NCBI GenBank assembly: GCA_025808415.1
Contig: CP075525.1
Location: forward strand, 62,001 to 126,000
From: Cyclobacteriaceae bacterium
GTDB taxonomy: Bacteria > Bacteroidota > Bacteroidia > Cytophagales > Cyclobacteriaceae
Length of the DNA: 64,000 bases
Direction: 5' to 3'
Both the position numbers and the translations under genes were made by a program. Positions 44,041 to 54,011 of the stretch are shown one piece after another. The stretch's first letter is position 1, and each line of letters opens with the position of its first letter. The notes beneath the pieces were generated by a model that worked only from the letters and a program-made list of their open reading frames with translations, had not been told where the DNA came from and made no database searches.

Positions 44041-47000
44041 TTAATCCTCTTTCAAAATCACCGGAAAATCCTGGCCGCGTGAAAATGTAAACGGATATTG
44101 CGGTTTGCCTTTCAGTTGTCGTGTCATCTCCGGCACCTGGTCATCGAGGTAGGATTTCAATTCGTAGATGGTAACCTTGCCGTCCAGCGGTGCACCATCG
44201 GCAGCACCTTGCAGGGCTTTGATCAACACATAGGTAAAGAGTCCATGGCCTAATTCAGCAAACTCAGTGGCAAACTGTTCACTGCCGGCCGATGCCAGCA
44301 CATGAATGCCCGCACTGCGCGATAATTGGGCAATGGCTTTTTCTTCTGCAGCACCACGGGTGGCCAGTAATTCCACCGACCCACCCGACTGACACGCATC
44401 CATAATAATCATCTGCTTCAGCGCAGCAATGTTCCGGAATTTCTCCTGTAACATCGAAGCTGGTATAGCTTCTTTCTCCAACGATTTTATATCATAGAGT
44501 CGAATACTCTCAGATGGAATAAAAAAGAAACGATTGTCGGCCATGCTGCCGTGGCCGGCATAATAAAAGATAAATACATCTTCGGGTTTTACCTGTGCCG
44601 CCAGTTTATCAAGGGTTTGTAAAATATTTACCTTGCTGGCTTCTTCATCATACAGCGCATGTACTTCCAAAGATTTGAAAATGCCCTTTGTGTTTTCCAT
44701 CAGCACTTTCTTAAACGATTCAGCATCGGGCCGTGCGTAGTTCAATTCAAGCTTGCTGTTTTTGTATTTGTTTATGCCCACTACAAACAGATGGCATATT
44801 CCGGGCTTCATGGGCACCTCGGCCACCAGCGACATGCTATGCGTTGCCGACTCCACCCGGTCAAGATTAAAAGCCGAAGCGCTGAATGTGTTTTCACCAC
44901 CCACGAGAACAATTTCTTCCTTCACAATAACCTGTTCATCCTTCTTATACTTTTTACGTTCCGGTGGTTTGCTTAACGCGATGCTCTTGCCGTTATGCAA
45001 CAACTTTATTTCATCAATGCCTCCGCCCCTTTCGGTTATGCGCACAAACACTTCTGCGCGTTTTCCGTCAGCAGTGGGCAGTACCGCTACACGCACATCG
45101 GGTGGTGGAGAGCTTTGTAATTTTCCTTGCAAGGTTTTCTGTGGAGTACCCGCTCCACGACTTTTATATAAACTCGGCAGCAGGTCGGGACGAAAGAACG
45201 TTTCAAAAAATTGTTCCACATCAAATGTGGTAAGGCCACTTACAAAATGAATTTTGTCGCGTGCATTTGCCGTGATGGAAAAATAACCGTCACGGGTTTT
45301 CACCATCCAGTCGCGTTCGGCCAGGTGAATGTGTTCATAAAATTCTTTTTTGTTCTCCAGGTCCCAGAATTTGGTGATGCCATCGAGGCTATGACTGATA
45401 AGTGTTTTATCATCTTTGCTGATGGCCAGGCTGGTAACATCGGCCTGGTGCCCGCTGAGTTGGTAGAGTAAATTACCGTTCACGGCATTCCATACATTGA
45501 TTACACGATCAGCCCCCGCGCTGAAAATCCATTGTTCATGGTTACTAAAGATGGTGGTGTGCACGTTGCCCTCATGGTTGGAAAGTTTCATGATGCTCAG
45601 TCCGGTGGAAATATCCCACAGGCGCACGGTGCCATCCCAACTGGCGCTGAGCAACCGTTGGCCATCCTTGCTTTGCTGTATGGATGAAATGCCATCGGTA
45701 TGGCCAACAAATGATCGCACCACAGATTTTGTATCGGGCTCCCACATCTCCAATGTTTTGTTAAGTCGCGCCACAAAAAAGTAAAGGTTGTTTTGATGCC
45801 AGGCGGCCACAAATCCCGAGTTGTTCTGCAGATCAATGTACTGCAACTGCTTACCGGTGTTTGCATCAAAGATCTTTATGGTGGCATCCCAACTGGAGGT
45901 AAGGATTTTTTTTCCATCATAACTAAAGCGAATATCAAATACCGGTTCGCGATGAGCTTTCCAGCTTCTCAACGAATCACCACTGACCAAATCCCACAGT
46001 ACAACTTTTCCATCGGCACCACTACTTACCATTAATTTTCCATCTCCACTGAAGTCGAAACAGTAAGGCGCTTTGTCATGGCCGACAAATTCATGCACCT
46101 GCTGGCCACTGGCCATATCCCACTGCTTTAGTTTAGTGCCAAACTTCCCACGAATAAGCGACTTGCCATCAGGCGCAATCTTCAATTCATTTTTTATGCG
46201 GATGTATCGCGCAATGTGCGACTCCCAGTAAAAGTTTGGATCGTACGTTACGCCACCCTTGTCGCGTTCATTGAGTATACCGGTGAAAACACTGTGTGGT
46301 GTATCCGTTAATGTTCGCGCTTCGGCAAGGTTATTTTCCTTCACAAAAATTACACGGTCGTTTTGAAGGCTGAACAAGCCCCGGTTGAACTTAGCTTTTT
46401 CTTCTGTAGCGAAAGTCCTGATTAATGCACCTGTGGCAGCATTATATAAGGAGGCTTCTCTTTCATGCGTAATCAACAGCAGGGTTCCATCCGGGTTAAT
46501 GGCCAGACCCTGAATGTCATCCACCTCGAGAGCAAGTGACTTTTGTAACTGACCCGTTGAAAGATCGTATTTCTTTAGCGCACCGCGATGCGAGGCGAGA
46601 TACAGAAATTTACTGTCGGGACTAAAAACACTATACGAAGGGCAGCCTCCGCAGTAGCCATCTTCGCGCTTCAGGGTGTATTTTAATTCAAAGCTTTTAG
46701 CATCAAAAACCTGTGCGGTGTGGTTGTCCTCAGCAATGGAAAACCATTCACCATTACCACTTACGGCAAACTGCACGCCTGAACCTGTTCCCTTATTCGG
46801 ACCAACTTTAATCTTCTTTATAATTTTCTTTTCAGGAATGCTGAACACAAACGCTTCCCACGGATAGCCTCCGATCAGCAAATGTTTACCATCTGCTAGA
46901 AAAGCGACTGATGTAAGCAGATCACCCATCGGTTCAGATCGGTACAGTGTTTCTCCGGTTTGGATATTCCATAACCGAAAGGTTTCATCATTGGCGCAAC

Positions 47001-47277
47001 TGGCAAGGGTTTTTCCGTCTGGGCTAAAGGCAATGCTGCGCACAGAAGCCGTATGCCCAAGCAGGTTTCTGATTTCGCGGGTATTGTTCAGGTTCCAGAG
47101 TTTAATGGATTTATCACGGCTGCCAGTAGCCAGAATCGTGCTATCGGGATGCAGCGCCAGGCACAGCACCGATTGGTCATGACCCTTTTGAATAACCGTT
47201 TCAACTTGTGTTACCTGTGCTGTTGAGCTAAGCAAAACAAAAGTAAATGCATGGATGAGGTTTAATCGTAACGCCAT
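44041..47277 (-). CDS. WD40-caspase (peptidase C14) fusion protein
   Basis: 1078 residues. A hydrophobic N-terminus (about 1-22) looks like a signal peptide. About fourteen WD40 repeats (GHTxxVxxIAFSPDGKxLASC-type) fill roughly 30-650. A beta-rich linker follows, then a C-terminal caspase-like domain from about 828: catalytic H909 in YYAGHGSM and C962 in MDACQSGGS. It is a metacaspase-type cysteine protease with a protein-interaction propeller. Such fusions act in bacterial regulated death or peptide processing. Here the apparent export argues for a periplasmic or surface role. Confidence 0.9.
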   Translation of the reverse strand: MALRLNLIHAFTFVLLSSTAQVTQVETVIQKGHDQSVLCLALHPDSTILATGSRDKSIKLWNLNNTREIRNLLGHTASVRSIAFSPDGKTLASCANDETFRLWNIQTGETLYRSEPMGDLLTSVAFLADGKHLLIGGYPWEAFVFSIPEKKIIKKIKVGPNKGTGSGVQFAVSGNGEWFSIAEDNHTAQVFDAKSFELKYTLKREDGYCGGCPSYSVFSPDSKFLYLASHRGALKKYDLSTGQLQKSLALEVDDIQGLAINPDGTLLLITHEREASLYNAATGALIRTFATEEKAKFNRGLFSLQNDRVIFVKENNLAEARTLTDTPHSVFTGILNERDKGGVTYDPNFYWESHIARYIRIKNELKIAPDGKSLIRGKFGTKLKQWDMASGQQVHEFVGHDKAPYCFDFSGDGKLMVSSGADGKVVLWDLVSGDSLRSWKAHREPVFDIRFSYDGKKILTSSWDATIKIFDANTGKQLQYIDLQNNSGFVAAWHQNNLYFFVARLNKTLEMWEPDTKSVVRSFVGHTDGISSIQQSKDGQRLLSASWDGTVRLWDISTGLSIMKLSNHEGNVHTTIFSNHEQWIFSAGADRVINVWNAVNGNLLYQLSGHQADVTSLAISKDDKTLISHSLDGITKFWDLENKKEFYEHIHLAERDWMVKTRDGYFSITANARDKIHFVSGLTTFDVEQFFETFFRPDLLPSLYKSRGAGTPQKTLQGKLQSSPPPDVRVAVLPTADGKRAEVFVRITERGGGIDEIKLLHNGKSIALSKPPERKKYKKDEQVIVKEEIVLVGGENTFSASAFNLDRVESATHSMSLVAEVPMKPGICHLFVVGINKYKNSKLELNYARPDAESFKKVLMENTKGIFKSLEVHALYDEEASKVNILQTLDKLAAQVKPEDVFIFYYAGHGSMADNRFFFIPSESIRLYDIKSLEKEAIPASMLQEKFRNIAALKQMIIMDACQSGGSVELLATRGAAEEKAIAQLSRSAGIHVLASAGSEQFATEFAELGHGLFTYVLIKALQGAADGAPLDGKVTIYELKSYLDDQVPEMTRQLKGKPQYPFTFSRGQDFPVILKED

Positions 47278-47362
47278 GTTGATAAAGGTTAGAAGCAGAA
47301 CGACAAGTTACGAAATAGGAAAGGAATGAGGTCAACAACCGTCAGAACTGCGTTACAAAAAA

Positions 47363-47812
47363 TTAATCCCCAAAATACCCTACACTTTTCGCCATCAACC
47401 CGGCCAGTAGAGGAATAGTGAACAACAGTAGAAGCTCAAGGCGCAGCATCCAGAAAATTTTGTTGGGAATAGCAACCACTTCCTCCGGATTGCCTTTTCG
47501 GTTTTTCAAAAAGAAAATGGTAGGGTAAATGGAGAGCAATCCGATGCAAACAAACAACGACAACTTCAAATGGAAAATCCAATTCTTGCTATAGAACTCA
47601 ACGGGCTTACCAAAACCACCCAGCCATAAGGTTAATCCTGCGCCTAGCAAAACCAATGCAGCAATACCATACACACCATCAATGCGTGCCAATCTGCCAA
47701 TTTCATTTCGGCTAAGCTCTTTTTTTAAGAGCAGATGTTCCGCTACCAGTGTGGCGGCAATGGTAAAAATGCTGATGAAATGAATGTAACGGAGTAGCAG
47801 TTCGGTGGTCAT
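47363..47812 (-). CDS. DUF2214-like four-helix membrane protein
   Basis: 149 residues with four hydrophobic segments (about 5-25, 47-67, 80-102, 122-142). The initial LLRYIHFISIFTIAATLVAEH and the later GxGLTLWLGGFGK match the DUF2214 family of inner-membrane proteins. Function unknown. Its ATG overlaps the stop of the upstream acetyltransferase by 4 bases, so they form an operon. Confidence 0.75.
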   Translation of the reverse strand: MTTELLLRYIHFISIFTIAATLVAEHLLLKKELSRNEIGRLARIDGVYGIAALVLLGAGLTLWLGGFGKPVEFYSKNWIFHLKLSLFVCIGLLSIYPTIFFLKNRKGNPEEVVAIPNKIFWMLRLELLLLFTIPLLAGLMAKSVGYFGD

Positions 47813-48294
47813 GCGTGTTGAAGTTTCTTCTTATAAAACGTATCACAAGCAAAGTGCCCGGTATTTCCACAGGGCTTTGGAATTTTTTCAAAACCATTTT
47901 TCTCATACAGCTTCATAGCACCCTTCATCGTATTGAACGTTTCCAGGTAGCAGAAAGTGAATCCAATTTCAGTGGCTGCTTTCAAACATTCTACCAGCAC
48001 ATGTTGTCCCCAGCCCTTACCCCTGCCTTCCGGTAGAAAATACATTTTCTTCAATTCGCAGGTATCGGCATCGCCTCCTTCAAGCGGTGCTACACCACCA
48101 CCCCCTACCAGTTTTCCGTTCTCTTCACATACAAAGTATGCACACCGGGGTTGGGTGTAGGTTGTATACATATTGTCCACTTCTTTATCGTGTATCGCAA
48201 ACCCCTGGCCGCTGGCACCAAACTCGGGCATAACGGTGCGGATAATGTTGGCTACCTGTACATTGTCTTCCGGGCGAATTTTGCGGACTATCAT
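47809..48294 (-). CDS. GNAT family N-acetyltransferase
   Basis: 161 residues from the ATG at 48294. The acetyl-CoA motif A is LKKMYFLPEGRGKGWGQ (Q/RxxGxG/A form). The preceding strand VGGGGVAPLEGGD and the later NTMKGAMKLYEKNGFEK are typical. It acetylates an unknown amine. It overlaps the DUF2214 gene by 4 bases and is divergent from the S9 peptidase at 48353. Confidence 0.88.
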   Translation of the reverse strand: MIVRKIRPEDNVQVANIIRTVMPEFGASGQGFAIHDKEVDNMYTTYTQPRCAYFVCEENGKLVGGGGVAPLEGGDADTCELKKMYFLPEGRGKGWGQHVLVECLKAATEIGFTFCYLETFNTMKGAMKLYEKNGFEKIPKPCGNTGHFACDTFYKKKLQHA

Positions 48295-48352
48295 TCGTGT
48301 AAAAGTGATAAACTTCAGGTGCAATATATTCTATCTTGTCGTCAAAAAATAA

Positions 48353-50683
48353 ATGCTTATGCGTACGCTTACCGGTTTTCTTTTTCTGTTATTCTCAATC
48401 TCGGCAACTGCCCAGCTCACCGAGCTGACGGTAGAAAAAATTATGCGCGACCCGAAATGGATCGGCACCGCCCCTTCCAACATACGCTGGTCGCACGACA
48501 GTAAAACGATTTATTTTAACTGGAATCCTGAAAATGCTCCGGGCGATTCGCTCTACAAGATCACCCTTCAAAACCGCGCCCCCCAAAAGGTCTCTAAAGC
48601 CGAGCGATTAAGTCTTCCTGCTTCTGGTCCATACAATAAAGCATTCACTAAAATGGTGTATGAAAATAATGGTGACATTTTTCTTCTGGATATCCCCTCC
48701 AACAAAACAACCCAGATAACAAACACCACCGGCCGGGAAAGCAACCCCTCCTTTTCGGGGGATGAGAAAAAGATCATCTACACATACGATCAAAATCTCT
48801 ACGCGTGGGAGATTGGTACAGGAAACTTCACACAGCTCACCGACTTTAAACGTGGAAAAAAACCAGCACCACCTGTAGAAACCGAACAGCAAAAGTGGCT
48901 AAAGCAGGATCAGCTCGCCTACATCCAGATTCTAAAGGAAAGAAAAGATAACCGCGAAGCTACACGCAACCATCAGAAAACGGAACTGCCTAAACGCCCT
49001 AAAGAAATTTACCTGGACGATAAAATGGTAGGACAAGCGAGGTTGAGTCCCGATGGCAACTATGTAACCTTTGCCCTCACCAAAAATGCCAATGCCAAAA
49101 ACACAATCGTTCCGAATTATGTAACCGAAAGTGGCTTTACAGAAGACTTAAACACCCGCACAAAGGTTGGGGCTCCACAAAACACACAGGAGTTTTTTGT
49201 TTATGATATCAAACGCGATACGGTACTTCAGGTAAAAACTGAAGAAGTGCCGGGTATCAATGATGTTCCCGCTTACCTCATTGATGCTAAAAAAGAAGAA
49301 GGCAAAGACAAAAAGCCGCAAGCAAGAGCCGTTTCGTTTTTCGGTCCGGTTTATTCCGATGATGGCAAACATGCTGTTGTTCAGTTGCGCGCTGCCGATA
49401 ATAAAGACCGGTGGATCATGTTGCTCAATGTTGCTACTCAAAAGCTTTCATTAATCGATCGGCAGCATGATGATGCGTGGGTTGGTGGCCCGGGTAGTTT
49501 TACGTTTGGCTGGATTACCAACAACGAACTTTATTTTGCTTCAGAAGAGTCAGGATATGCACACCTGTACACTTACACGATCTCCACGAAAAATAAAAAG
49601 GCCCTTACATCGGGTAAGTATGAAGTGCAGCAGGTTACCCTTTCACGCGACAAGAAAAACTTTTACCTGATCACCAACGAAGTACATCCGGGAGAAAAAC
49701 ACTTTTATAAACTTCCGGTAACGGGAGGTAAGGCTGAACGCTTAACCACCACAACCGGAGCAAACGAAGTAACGCTTTCACCCGATGAAAAAATGCTGGC
49801 CATTCGTTATTCATACAGCAACAAACCATGGGAGTTATTTCTGCAGGAAAACAAAACAAACGCAAAGCCTCAGCAAATCACCAACTCATTAACAAATGAA
49901 TTTAAATCATACGCGTGGCGCGATCCAGTGCTCACCACTTTCAAAGCACGAGATGGAGCCGATGTTTACACACGTTTATACAAACCTGAAAAGCCCAATG
50001 GCGCAGCTGTAATTTTTGTACACGGAGCAGGCTATTTACAAAATGCCCACAAGTGGTGGAGCAGCTATTTCCGTGAATACATGTTTCACAACCTGCTGGT
50101 TGACAAAGGCTATACGGTGATTGATTTGGACTACCGCGCCAGTGCCGGTTATGGTCGAGATTGGCGGACGGGCATTTATCAATTTATGGGCGGAAAGGAT
50201 TTAACCGATCATGTTGATGGTGCAGCGTGGCTGGTTAAAGAACATGGTATTGACGCAAAACGCATTGGTATTTACGGTGGTTCATACGGTGGCTTTATCA
50301 CGCTGATGGGCATGTTTACTACGCCTGATGTTTTTGCTGCCGGTGCTGCCCTTCGGCCCGTTACGGATTGGGCACATTACAATCATCCGTATACTTCCAA
50401 TATTCTTAACCTTCCCTACTCTGATAGCGTGGCGTATGCCAAAAGCTCACCCATCTATCATGCCGAAGGACTAAAAGGTGCGCTGCTAATGTGCCATGGC
50501 ATGATTGATGTGAACGTGCACTTTCAGGACGTGGTGCGTTTATCGCAACGTCTGATTGAACTTGGGAAAGACAATTGGGAACTTGCTGTATATCCCCTGG
50601 AAGACCACGGCTTTGTTGAGCCAAGCAGTTGGACGGATGAATACAAACGGATTTTGAAGTTGTTTGAAGATAACCTGAGATAA
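48353..50683 (+). CDS. Secreted S9 dipeptidyl-peptidase-type peptidase
   Basis: 776 residues with signal peptide ending at TAQ. A long TolB/WD40 beta-propeller contains a charged insert (about 170-215). The hydrolase triad is S644 (YGGSYGG), D719 (GMIDVNVH) and H752 (EDHGF). The GxSYGG elbow and the D/H spacing resemble dipeptidyl peptidase IV-like enzymes more than the two other S9 proteins in this window. It cleaves dipeptides from peptides outside the cytoplasm. Confidence 0.92.
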   Translation: MLMRTLTGFLFLLFSISATAQLTELTVEKIMRDPKWIGTAPSNIRWSHDSKTIYFNWNPENAPGDSLYKITLQNRAPQKVSKAERLSLPASGPYNKAFTKMVYENNGDIFLLDIPSNKTTQITNTTGRESNPSFSGDEKKIIYTYDQNLYAWEIGTGNFTQLTDFKRGKKPAPPVETEQQKWLKQDQLAYIQILKERKDNREATRNHQKTELPKRPKEIYLDDKMVGQARLSPDGNYVTFALTKNANAKNTIVPNYVTESGFTEDLNTRTKVGAPQNTQEFFVYDIKRDTVLQVKTEEVPGINDVPAYLIDAKKEEGKDKKPQARAVSFFGPVYSDDGKHAVVQLRAADNKDRWIMLLNVATQKLSLIDRQHDDAWVGGPGSFTFGWITNNELYFASEESGYAHLYTYTISTKNKKALTSGKYEVQQVTLSRDKKNFYLITNEVHPGEKHFYKLPVTGGKAERLTTTTGANEVTLSPDEKMLAIRYSYSNKPWELFLQENKTNAKPQQITNSLTNEFKSYAWRDPVLTTFKARDGADVYTRLYKPEKPNGAAVIFVHGAGYLQNAHKWWSSYFREYMFHNLLVDKGYTVIDLDYRASAGYGRDWRTGIYQFMGGKDLTDHVDGAAWLVKEHGIDAKRIGIYGGSYGGFITLMGMFTTPDVFAAGAALRPVTDWAHYNHPYTSNILNLPYSDSVAYAKSSPIYHAEGLKGALLMCHGMIDVNVHFQDVVRLSQRLIELGKDNWELAVYPLEDHGFVEPSSWTDEYKRILKLFEDNLR

Positions 50684-50696
50684 GAGCATGCTTTGA

Positions 50697-50743
50697 TTCA
50701 TTGCGCCCTTGTGGATTCTTTTCAACCGCAAAGGCGCAATGAA
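50697..50743. terminator. Long hairpin between convergent S9 and BNR genes
   Basis: Arms 50697-50714 and 50726-50743 match at 16 of 18 positions (TTCATTGCGCCCTTGTGG against its complement) with an 11-base loop. It lies in the 71-base gap between two gene ends, so it probably terminates both. The word CGCAAAGGCGCAA is a repeat type I associate with Bacteroidota. Confidence 0.65.
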
Positions 50744-50754
50744 CGCAAAGGATT

Positions 50755-53700
50755 TTAGTTGGTAATAACGGCAGGAATGTTCAAATCTTTATACTGCTTA
50801 TTATAATTGGCAACATCGGTGCTGATCAAAGCACTTTTCTGTTCTTTATACACGCTCCATTGCTTTTCCAGATCAGCATAGCGTTCCTTTACACCTGCAG
50901 TCAAACGGGGATCGTGATTATCAGCAGCAGCACGCAAGTCGAAATATTGTGCGTTTAGCTTACTTGGAAAGTTGATAACATCCTGAAAATTCTTTTGGCG
51001 GGTTTCTACCAAGTTAGCTTCCCACTCATCAATCTTCTTTATCAATGCAACACCGGCTTCATAAACAGCTTTGGCCTCTGCCTTATCTTTCAGCAATCCG
51101 TTATGATGTTCTATCTGCTTCTTGACTTTTCGCATGTCAATCACTGCCTGGTGGATACCTTTAATGGATTTGCCCACCAGGTCCATAAATTGTTGCTGCG
51201 ACTTCCAATGTTCAGGGGTAACCTGTTTCAGGTTAGGATCCTGAACCAAATCAAATGTTACCTCCGAAACTTCGCCTTTAAAAGAAAGCCTGGCTTTGTA
51301 CTTACCCGGGGCCACACGATGCCCACTGTAATCGCCATACACAAAGGCACTGGGGATATCCAATAATGTCTCACCACGAAAATCCCACGCAAACCTGTTC
51401 AGGCCGGCACTGGCCGGCAGCACCGGTGAGGGTACTGGCCCGCCCGGGTAAGGTTTGAAATTCTCATCTTTCTTGCTGGAATATTTGCGGATTACGTTGT
51501 TGTTCATATCCAAAATCTCCAATGTAGCCACCGCATTGGTATCTGCTTTCTCTTTAAGATAATAATCCAGTATTACTCCGTTCATTGGGTTGGTGCCAAC
51601 GTTGGGTGGAACATCCATCCACGATGGGGTGAAGCTTTCGTATTTATATGTAGGTTTGGGCTGATACAATTTTGTGCCGGTAAAATTTCCTTTGGATTGC
51701 TGAATCGCACTCAAGTCATCCAGAATCCAGAATGACCTTCCTGCTGTAGAGACCACCAGATCATTATCAGCAAAGGTCATATCGGTGATGGGCACTACCG
51801 GCAGGTTTAATTGCAGCTTATTCCAGTTTGCACCTCCGTTAAAGGAAACATAAAACCCTCTCTCCGATCCTGCATACAGCAAGTCCTTAACTTTCCTGTC
51901 TTCACGAATCACTTTGATGAAATCATCATTATCCACACCGTTATTAATCTTTGTCCACGTCTTTCCGTAGTCGGTGGTTTTGTAACTCATGGATGAATAG
52001 TCATTGAATTTATACCGGGTAGCAGAAACATAAGCTGTTGCCTTATCATGCGGTGAAACTTCAATTGAGTGAATCAGGCTTTCTGGCAATCCAGCAGGGG
52101 TAATGTTCTGCCAGCTTTTTCCGCCATCGCGTGTAAGCTGAACAAAGCCACAATCACTGCCGGTGTAAATCACACCTATTTCATGCACGGATTCAATCAG
52201 ATAGCTCAGCGTATTGTAATTCTCACCGCCTGCGCCCTCATTGGTGATGGGAGCGCCACCCGGACCTTGCCTGCTTTTATCGTTGCGCGTCAGGTCAGGG
52301 CTAACTACTTGCCATGAAAGTCCCCCATCGGTAGTTTTGAACAACACATTTCCACCGTGATAAATGGTTTTGTACTCGTGCGGAGAGGTGATGATGGGCG
52401 CATTCCAGTTGAAACGATATTTCATGTCCTTAGCATCGTACGCTAATACATTGGCAGGATACTGACGGATGTCCTTAGCATGGTTGCTTTGTAAATCGAG
52501 AACATCAATGCTTCCCTGGTAACAACCACCATATAGTAGAACCGGATTTCTTGGATCAAAGGCAATGAACGCGCACTCACACCCGGGCCCGATAAACCAA
52601 TCTTTATCGGTAATGCCGATATAATTGTTCCTGCTGGCAATCACTACTGAGGTGTTGTCCTGCTGCCCGCCATAAACTTTATACGGAAACACTTCATCCG
52701 TAATCACCCTGTAAAACTGTGCGGTTGGTTGATTGTTAATGCTCGACCAGCTCTTACATCCGTTGAACGTTATTTCGCCTCCTCCATCATCACCCAAAAT
52801 CATGTTCTGTCCGTTGTTTGGATTAATCCATAAATCATGGCAATCGCCATGGCCAACGGCTACATTCTGAAATGTTTTGCCGCCATCGATAGACATCATC
52901 ATGGGTGCGTTAAGCACGTAAACAATATCAGCTTGAGTGGGATCAGCAAAGATTTCCATGTAATACCACGAGCGTGATGTCAGGTTCTGATCGCTGGTCA
53001 TGTGGTTCCATTTTTTACCGCCATCATCGGAACGGTAAACGCCTGCTTTTGATTTCTCCGCTTCAACGATCGCATACACACGATTAGGATTGGCACGTGA
53101 AACACTTAAACCAATTTTGCCCATTTGTGCCGGCAAGCCTTCGTTGATTTTATTCCAGGTCTCTCCACCATCAACCGACTTCCACACGTTGCAACCGGCT
53201 CCACCACTCTGCACTTGCCAGGGCAACCTGCGGTGTTGCCAGGTGGCAGCATATAAAATCCTGGGGTTGTTGGCATCAAGACTTAATGATGATGCCCCTG
53301 TATTTTCATCTACATACAAAACTTTTTTCCAGGTTTGACCACCATCGGTGGTTTTATAGATTCCCCTATCGGCACTTGCTCCATGCGCAGCACCCTGGGC
53401 GGCTACCCATACAACATCGGGATTGGTGGGATGAATAACTACATCTGAAATATGACGTGTCTTTTCCAATCCGGTATTCTTCCATGTTTTTCCGCCATCG
53501 GTTGATTTGTAAACACCATCGCCATAGCTGGTCATCACCCCACGAATGGCATGTTCGCCCATGCCCACATAAATAACATTTGGATCGGATTCGCTCACCG
53601 CGATGTCGCCAACTGAACTCGTTTTGAAAAAACCATCGGAAATATTAAACCACGACAGGCCGGCATTTTCGGTTTTCCAAACACCACCTCCGGTATAACC

Positions 53701-53910
53701 GGTATAATAGATTTGATTGTTATTAATAACACCCGAAACCGCGTTGGAGCGGCCACCGCGAAACGGTCCAATGTTGCGCCATTTCAGGCTTTTGTAATCC
53801 TCTGCATTAAATGCGGGCGTTACAGGTGTGGCGGTGGGTTTTGACTTTTGGGCATACAGTGTGCTTGCCAGTACTATGGCTGCCAGCAAGCAAGTGATTT
53901 TAGTTTGCAT
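50755..53910 (-). CDS. Secreted sortilin/BNR-repeat protein (VPS10-like propeller)
   Basis: 1051 residues from the ATG at 53910, the first that gives a proper signal peptide (ends near LYAQ). Many BNR/Asp-box blades ([43 protein letters not shown]) build a large propeller typical of proteins annotated as glycosyl hydrolases or sortilin-like in Bacteroidota. The last ~200 residues are helical and basic, a separate domain. No hydrolase catalytic set is evident. Role in extracellular binding or turnover unknown. Confidence 0.85.
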   Translation of the reverse strand: MQTKITCLLAAIVLASTLYAQKSKPTATPVTPAFNAEDYKSLKWRNIGPFRGGRSNAVSGVINNNQIYYTGYTGGGVWKTENAGLSWFNISDGFFKTSSVGDIAVSESDPNVIYVGMGEHAIRGVMTSYGDGVYKSTDGGKTWKNTGLEKTRHISDVVIHPTNPDVVWVAAQGAAHGASADRGIYKTTDGGQTWKKVLYVDENTGASSLSLDANNPRILYAATWQHRRLPWQVQSGGAGCNVWKSVDGGETWNKINEGLPAQMGKIGLSVSRANPNRVYAIVEAEKSKAGVYRSDDGGKKWNHMTSDQNLTSRSWYYMEIFADPTQADIVYVLNAPMMMSIDGGKTFQNVAVGHGDCHDLWINPNNGQNMILGDDGGGEITFNGCKSWSSINNQPTAQFYRVITDEVFPYKVYGGQQDNTSVVIASRNNYIGITDKDWFIGPGCECAFIAFDPRNPVLLYGGCYQGSIDVLDLQSNHAKDIRQYPANVLAYDAKDMKYRFNWNAPIITSPHEYKTIYHGGNVLFKTTDGGLSWQVVSPDLTRNDKSRQGPGGAPITNEGAGGENYNTLSYLIESVHEIGVIYTGSDCGFVQLTRDGGKSWQNITPAGLPESLIHSIEVSPHDKATAYVSATRYKFNDYSSMSYKTTDYGKTWTKINNGVDNDDFIKVIREDRKVKDLLYAGSERGFYVSFNGGANWNKLQLNLPVVPITDMTFADNDLVVSTAGRSFWILDDLSAIQQSKGNFTGTKLYQPKPTYKYESFTPSWMDVPPNVGTNPMNGVILDYYLKEKADTNAVATLEILDMNNNVIRKYSSKKDENFKPYPGGPVPSPVLPASAGLNRFAWDFRGETLLDIPSAFVYGDYSGHRVAPGKYKARLSFKGEVSEVTFDLVQDPNLKQVTPEHWKSQQQFMDLVGKSIKGIHQAVIDMRKVKKQIEHHNGLLKDKAEAKAVYEAGVALIKKIDEWEANLVETRQKNFQDVINFPSKLNAQYFDLRAAADNHDPRLTAGVKERYADLEKQWSVYKEQKSALISTDVANYNKQYKDLNIPAVITN

Positions 53911-54011
53911 GTGGTTTGGTTTAAGAATGGGTAATTTAAACATTACCCACCTTTCCACAAGCAAAAATTAAACTATTGGAATCTTACTGGATTAAAAGTA
54001 TGTGCATCGGC

